DNA from: Plantago ovata | Taxonomy: Eukaryota; Streptophyta; Magnoliopsida; Lamiales; Plantaginaceae | Direction of reading: 5' to 3' | DNA: 64,000 nt | Assembly (NCBI GenBank): GCA_028274465.1 | Contig: CM051455.1 | Location: forward strand, 99,022,365 to 99,086,364 | In this document: piece by piece, positions 60,331 through 64,000 of the stretch | How positions within the stretch are numbered: the first letter of the stretch is position 1 | Layout of the letters: every line of letters starts with the position of its first letter | Notes under the pieces: model-generated | The model's input: only the letters and a program-made list of their open reading frames with translations | Told to the model about the DNA's origin: nothing | Database searches by the model: none | Translations under genes and position numbers: made by a program

Positions 60331-60690
60331 TATAATTTTACCTTTAACCTATACATACATAATCCATTTTGATGATGAATGGAGTAGACAAGTGGCTTGG
60401 TTTTGTGTTGATTCTCTTGTTCTCACGTCATAATAGTACTGGATTTTCCCTTCTTCCAAGTATAAGTGTTTATATTATAATTCTAAAATTTGCAGATTAA
60501 CAACTATCCTACATATAATTATCGTCCCTTGATAAAAAATTTTACATTTTGCATCAGCGAAATCATTATTCTTGTAAATGAAGCTTGTGTTTGGAAGATG
60601 ACTTTATCATTTAGGATGTTGATTGATATGTGTACTATTGAATTCCTTAATTTTAACAAAAACAAAATAAAAAAAAAATAAAAATATTAA
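60331..60690. other. AT-rich sequence between the outer Tat and the GAGTCGAG-rich end
   Basis: It holds no gene. It is interpreted as the right interior of the split TIR-like element (own sequence resumes at the GTTAG target duplication, 60326-60330). Confidence 0.45.
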
Positions 60691-60788
60691 ATACATGTTC
60701 GGTTTGAGCTCTGCTCGGCTCGGCTCGAATGTCTTATGAGCCGAACCGAGACTAGGGAATACTCGACTCGACTCGTATAACAACACTA

Positions 60789-61370
60789 TAAGTCCCTTAC
60801 TCTCTTTCTCTCTCACTTCATCACGCCATATGCACCACACCAGATCTTTTTCAACTTCTCACCGTTCTTCTACAAGACTTCTGCGGTACTCTTTCTTTGG
60901 AAGCTAAGTTTGTAGACTCCTCCCTCCCTTATTCGACAAGACTATAACATCACGTAGCCACCCACCATTTACGTACAAACCAACAGGTCTATCGGAAGAT
61001 CTAAAAATCTAAAAATCCAACTGGATTTCGGGATCTAGATCTAGATCCAAGCACATAGGCAAAGTACAGGTGTCAAGGCCTTTCTCCATAGATTGGTCAA
61101 AAGATGGGTATCAGACGCTTACCAATGCGCGAATTACGTACAATAGTATTTTATGTTTGCGATTTAAGGAACTTTAGAGCACGATTTAATCGATATAAGA
61201 ACGCGGTCTATTGCGCTCGCCGCTCGAAAAGCGCTGGAGTGCGATTGAGCGCTCCAAAAGATGAAAAGTGGCGGTTTAAGGTGATGTAGGGTAGAAACAA
61301 AACAAAAATACGCTGCTGTAAGTAATCTTCATATTCATTTATTCTTGAAAAGATGAAATTTTCTCTCTCT
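60789..61370. other. Intergenic stretch, nothing firmly recognised
   Basis: It includes a pyrimidine-rich stretch (60800-60825), TCTAGATCTAGATC repeats near 61035 and a GAGCGCTC-rich patch (61200-61260). A 61-codon plus-strand frame (61104-61289) has a basic product that I do not recognise and that has no supporting context. Confidence 0.5.
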
Positions 61371-61379
61371 AAAATTTTC

Positions 61380-62090
61380 TCTCTGTCCTCTCTCGTATTA
61401 GAGTTTCCTCCGGTTGGAGATTGGGTCCTCTTTGTTGAGAGTTTTCCATTACCTTCCCTGATTTCATTTCGTCAGCTCCATATCAGTGGTGAGATTTGAT
61501 TGGCCTTCCATTTTTGGTGAGATCTGTAAGATTTTCTGTTTTTATTCTATTTACGTTGAATTATGCTGAGTTTCTCTTTACCCTTTTGTTCTAAAAATCT
61601 TAAAATCAATAAGAAGATTGACATAGGCTGCAATCACTTAGGATATGTCCCATGTTTAAACACCTCTGGCCTAACTATTTGTATCACCCTCCTATTCTCT
61701 GGTGTAGTGTGCATTTCTTTCTCTGTTGTGTTCACAGGTGGCTACGTTTGATATTCTGTGTCGATCGTTGTATAACTCTTGTCACTATTTTCACCGGCTC
61801 TGAAACTATGGCTGACATTAACGACATGCTGGCAGACTTTGGAAAAGCTTTGAGTCTGCAGCCGGTTGAGGAGGAGTTGCCTAGGGGTCTGGCGGGTTGT
61901 TGGAATTCAAGCAAGGCAGATTTTAGCCTGTCTTGTGGGAAGAATCCTGTCCAGAAAGGCTGTTCATTTGGATTCTGTTGAGAGAACTATTGTGAATGCA
62001 TGGGGTGTTACTTGGAGCGTTGTTAGGAAACTTGTAAATTTTGATGAGCAATTAACCATGCTAAATTAAGGAAAGTCCAGTAACTAGTAC
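61380..62090 (+). pseudogene. LINE ORF1-like (DUF4283-type) remnant with leader
   Basis: The ATG at 61808 opens MADINDMLADFGKALSLQ. The frame shifts after about 40 residues. The other frame, 61866-62069, reads CLVGRILSRKAVHLDSVERT and then a W-G-V segment, resembling the start of the DUF4283 domain found in ORF1 of plant L1-type LINEs (CLVGK-L...R...+...W). Similarity then stops at about 62070. The leader 61380-61800 is rich in CTCTCT and ends in an acceptor-like TGTTCACAG, so a fragment of a related DUF4283 host gene is an alternative. There is no reverse transcriptase downstream. It is broken by a frameshift and truncated. Confidence 0.45.
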
Positions 62091-62234
62091 TCTTAAGGTT
62101 CATAGGAATCTAGAATTTTAAGGACATTGTAAAAGAGGAACGTTTACTGAAGACTTAGTGTAGGTACTAGTTAGGTGATTTAGTTTTGCTGATGATGTAC
62201 TTTGTTTTTACTGTAGGAATATAGGGTCGTTTTA

Positions 62235-63110
62235 GCTCTAAGCATACGCAACGGAATTTCAAAAAAATTTAACGACCGATCTTAATAACAGTTATTTAAC
62301 ATGTGATACTTGAAAGCGATTAACACTTACAATTGGAGCGATTCCAAATCCTCGTCTTTTGATTCAGCAAACTTAATCTGCTGCTCCTCGATCTCTTCTT
62401 CGAGGTTCCTTGCAAATGCTCTCAACCCTTCTTCGTTGACCTCCAAGTCATCAAGCTCTTCTCCCAATAGGTCACAGTCCTCCAGATTCTCCATCTTGCA
62501 ATCCTTAACCATGGTATCCACAGAATTTCGTTTACCAACAAAAGTGCTAGGAAACTCTTCTAAACAAAGTGGGATGTGTGAATTATATCGTGTGTTATGG
62601 AGTGTGTTGTTGTTCTTCTTCAAAGAAGATTAAGATGGTTTTTTGTCTTTTGCAAAGGAGAAAAGAGAAGAAAGCAAGTAGTAATTGTAGTATGTACGTA
62701 CGTTTACTACTACTACAATTTCTATTCTCTAAAAAACCAAAACCAACTTCTTCGATTTAAAATGCCAAAGGAACAAAACTAATTAAGGGAGGTTAGCAAG
62801 CGTGGACCACGTCCACCATCCCACACCTTAATTAACTACCGAGCTGTTCTGTGTTGGGCCTCTTGGCGCAGCACAGCCCTTCCTTCTTGGTCCAACTCTT
62901 GTCTTAGTCCATTTGCATTTTCTTGTCCAAATCCTATTCGGACAAATTTCAACACTCAATTTTAATTGCTCAAATCCAATTTGATCCAATTAAATTATTC
63001 ACATATCATAATTATAATAAATAATATTAATCTAATTAATATTCATTTATTAACCATCCCGGTTTGATAGAGTACTATTCATGTAGTGTGACCCATATGG
63101 CCTTATATAT
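62235..63110 (-). mobile_element. Partial Copia-type LTR remnant
   Basis: The layout parallels the reversed LTR at 25575-27647. GCATACGCAACGGAATTTC near 62245 matches the LTR 3'-end block, and TAGTGTGACCCATATGGCC near 63085 matches the block around 34290. An AT-rich stretch lies between. A 98-codon acidic minus-strand frame (62327-62623) ends next to a donor-like GTAAGTG, in the position of the exon-like segment of the other LTRs. There is no partner LTR or internal region. The family is related but distinct, and the ends are not defined. Confidence 0.5.
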
Positions 63111-63114
63111 CAAT

Positions 63115-63480
63115 CATTAAGAGGCTGTTTCGTTCTGAGTAGGAAAAGGAAATGTTTGTTTTCCTAGGAAATCTGGTTCATATAGAAAAGAGGGAAATGT
63201 AGTAGGAAAAGTTGAACATTTCCTTGATTGGTTTGTTATTTTGAATTAGGAAAAATAAGTTGAACCAGTTTTCTTTTTCCATGTTTGGTTCTACAAAGAC
63301 CTATTTAAGAAACCTTACGTTTACAAAAGTACCCCTCGGTAGTTTTGAAATACGCGATTTGTTTTGGGCGATTAGAAAATTGGGGATTAGGGTTTATGCT
63401 TGTTTCACAGAATAACATCTGAATTCCACGATTGATAGATCCAATTCGTAGATTACAAGGCACACAAGCAATATTTCCGT
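63115..63480. other. Possible MITE, otherwise no gene
   Basis: It begins near GGCTGTTTCGTTCTGAG, a sequence type frequent at the ends of plant MITEs (GGCTGTTTGGTT-like), followed by purine-rich GGAAAAGG and GGAAATG blocks. No matching opposite end or target duplication was found, so the call is tentative. Confidence 0.25.
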
Positions 63481-63538
63481 TGGCTTACAGCTACAATCAA
63501 AGGGGCAGCAAAAAAAGAGGGGCTATATAATGATAATT

Positions 63539-64000
63539 CTATGTGAATTGCTGTTCGCCGGAGTGTTTAATCGGCTCGCTTGCGTCAGGAACCGGCACCG
63601 TGCGCCGGCCAGCCCTAGCCAGTCTGGCTGTCCATCGGAGGTTGTTTTGTCTAAGGCGCACCTCAAACTTCTTCTTGCTGCCTTTGAGAGCTTCAATTTC
63701 TCTGGTCTTCAAACGGTATTATGAGAGTAGATTGTTTATGATTCCTTTGTAATACAGTGACAAGGCTTCATACTTGAATTGTTTGAAAGAACAACCATTT
63801 GGCATCTGTTACAGACGTTCATGTTGAAATGAATAGTTAAGCAAGTTACATTATGGCAGTGACATTTTGATAGGTAGAGTGGTTTGCTAAAATATGAATA
63901 GAGATAGTAGGACTTACCTTGAACTGGGGGCAGCGGTAGAAACGACGAAACGGATGATCGATGTCGGCTGAGCTGCTGTCTTCCACGGTGAGTTTATTGC
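63539..64000 (-). CDS. GRF-type zinc-finger protein, 3' part of a host gene, cut by the right edge
   Basis: Minus-strand exon 1 (63918 to beyond 64000) ends SSSADIDHPFRRFYRCPQFK, matching the central NPGRRFYRCP stretch of GRF zinc fingers, then the donor GTAAGTC. A second exon (63774-63805) after acceptor TCTGTAACAG gives MPNGCSFKQF, in the place of the GC-x-F-F-x-W end of the motif, and is followed by donor GTATGA. A third exon (63539-63701) after TTTGAAGACCAG continues in phase with a basic EIEALKGSKKK helix and a tail that stops at 63539. The introns would be 112 and 72 bp, near the lower plant limit. The phases agree across both junctions. The usual aromatic positions are partly changed, so it could be a degenerating copy. 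GRF fingers bind nucleic acid; this protein's role is unknown. Confidence 0.5.

Larger units (their letters stand above)
23648..60788. mobile_element. Short TIR-like element (hAT- or MULE-like MITE) split by the outer Tat element
   Basis: Repeated GAGTCGAG / GCTCGAG motifs crowd 23648-23780 on the left of the outer Tat element. They recur in the opposite orientation at 60700-60788 on its right. The ends TGTTATGCGAGTCGAG (23648-23663) and the reverse complement of 60767-60782 match at 15 of 16 bases. The element's own sequence would be about 150 bp on the left plus about 460 bp on the right, with no coding capacity. The exact outer ends and its own target duplication could not be fixed: the left end has an extra TAGTGTTTAGAACAC-like block. 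It resembles non-autonomous hAT or Mutator-like elements with motif-rich subterminal regions; the superfamily is not settled. Confidence 0.5.

Noticed and set aside
61104-61289. Small basic plus-strand frame of 61 codons
   Set aside because: Short, unrecognised, in a patch of GAGCGCTC-type words and without promoter or relatives in the window; chance is the simplest explanation.

Overview
The window is nuclear DNA from a flowering plant and consists almost entirely of nested transposable elements. The evidence is plant-type Ty1/Copia elements with initiator-Met-tRNA primer sites, Ty3/Gypsy Tat-lineage elements with a second RNase H and antisense genes, an Athila-type primer site, a CACTA transposon, a TRIM and GT-AG introns. 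I cannot narrow the organism further. No tRNA, rRNA, CRISPR or bacterial feature was seen. The only sequence that reads like an ordinary host gene is a small minus-strand GRF zinc-finger gene cut by the right edge.

Left nest (1-21770). A broken minus-strand Copia element runs from beyond the left edge to about 21770. Three later insertions split it, each with a 5-bp target duplication: a 2.0-kb solo LTR (406-2405, CCATC); a plus-strand Copia element with about 2-kb LTRs (3786-12947, ATATA); and a solo LTR of an Athila-like family (14237-20718, CAACC). The last is itself split by a gag-only element of a related family (15088-20293, CAATT).

Middle (21771-23640). About 1.9 kb shows no gene; it holds a degenerate three-copy repeat and a scrap resembling an LTR end.

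Right nest (about 23648-60788). A short element rich in GAGTCGAG motifs is split by a Tat-lineage Gypsy element (23798-60325, GTTAG). That element carries a minus-strand Copia copy (25575-35348, GGTCA), a TRIM (38581-39133) and a second, young Tat element (41590-59898, GAACC). The young Tat element contains a 3.6-kb CACTA transposon (48654-52253, AGC). LTR differences counted by eye agree with the nesting order: about 5% for the outer Tat, 3% for the TRIM, 2-3% for the Copia and gag-only elements and under 1% for the inner Tat.

Right flank (60789-64000). This holds a LINE-like or DUF4283-like remnant, a partial Copia-type LTR, a possible MITE and the GRF zinc-finger gene fragment. The most interesting structures lie inside the elements: hairpin series with compensating stem changes, a homogeneous 66/67-bp array with a perfect hairpin in every unit, and antisense genes with their own TATA box and splice signals.
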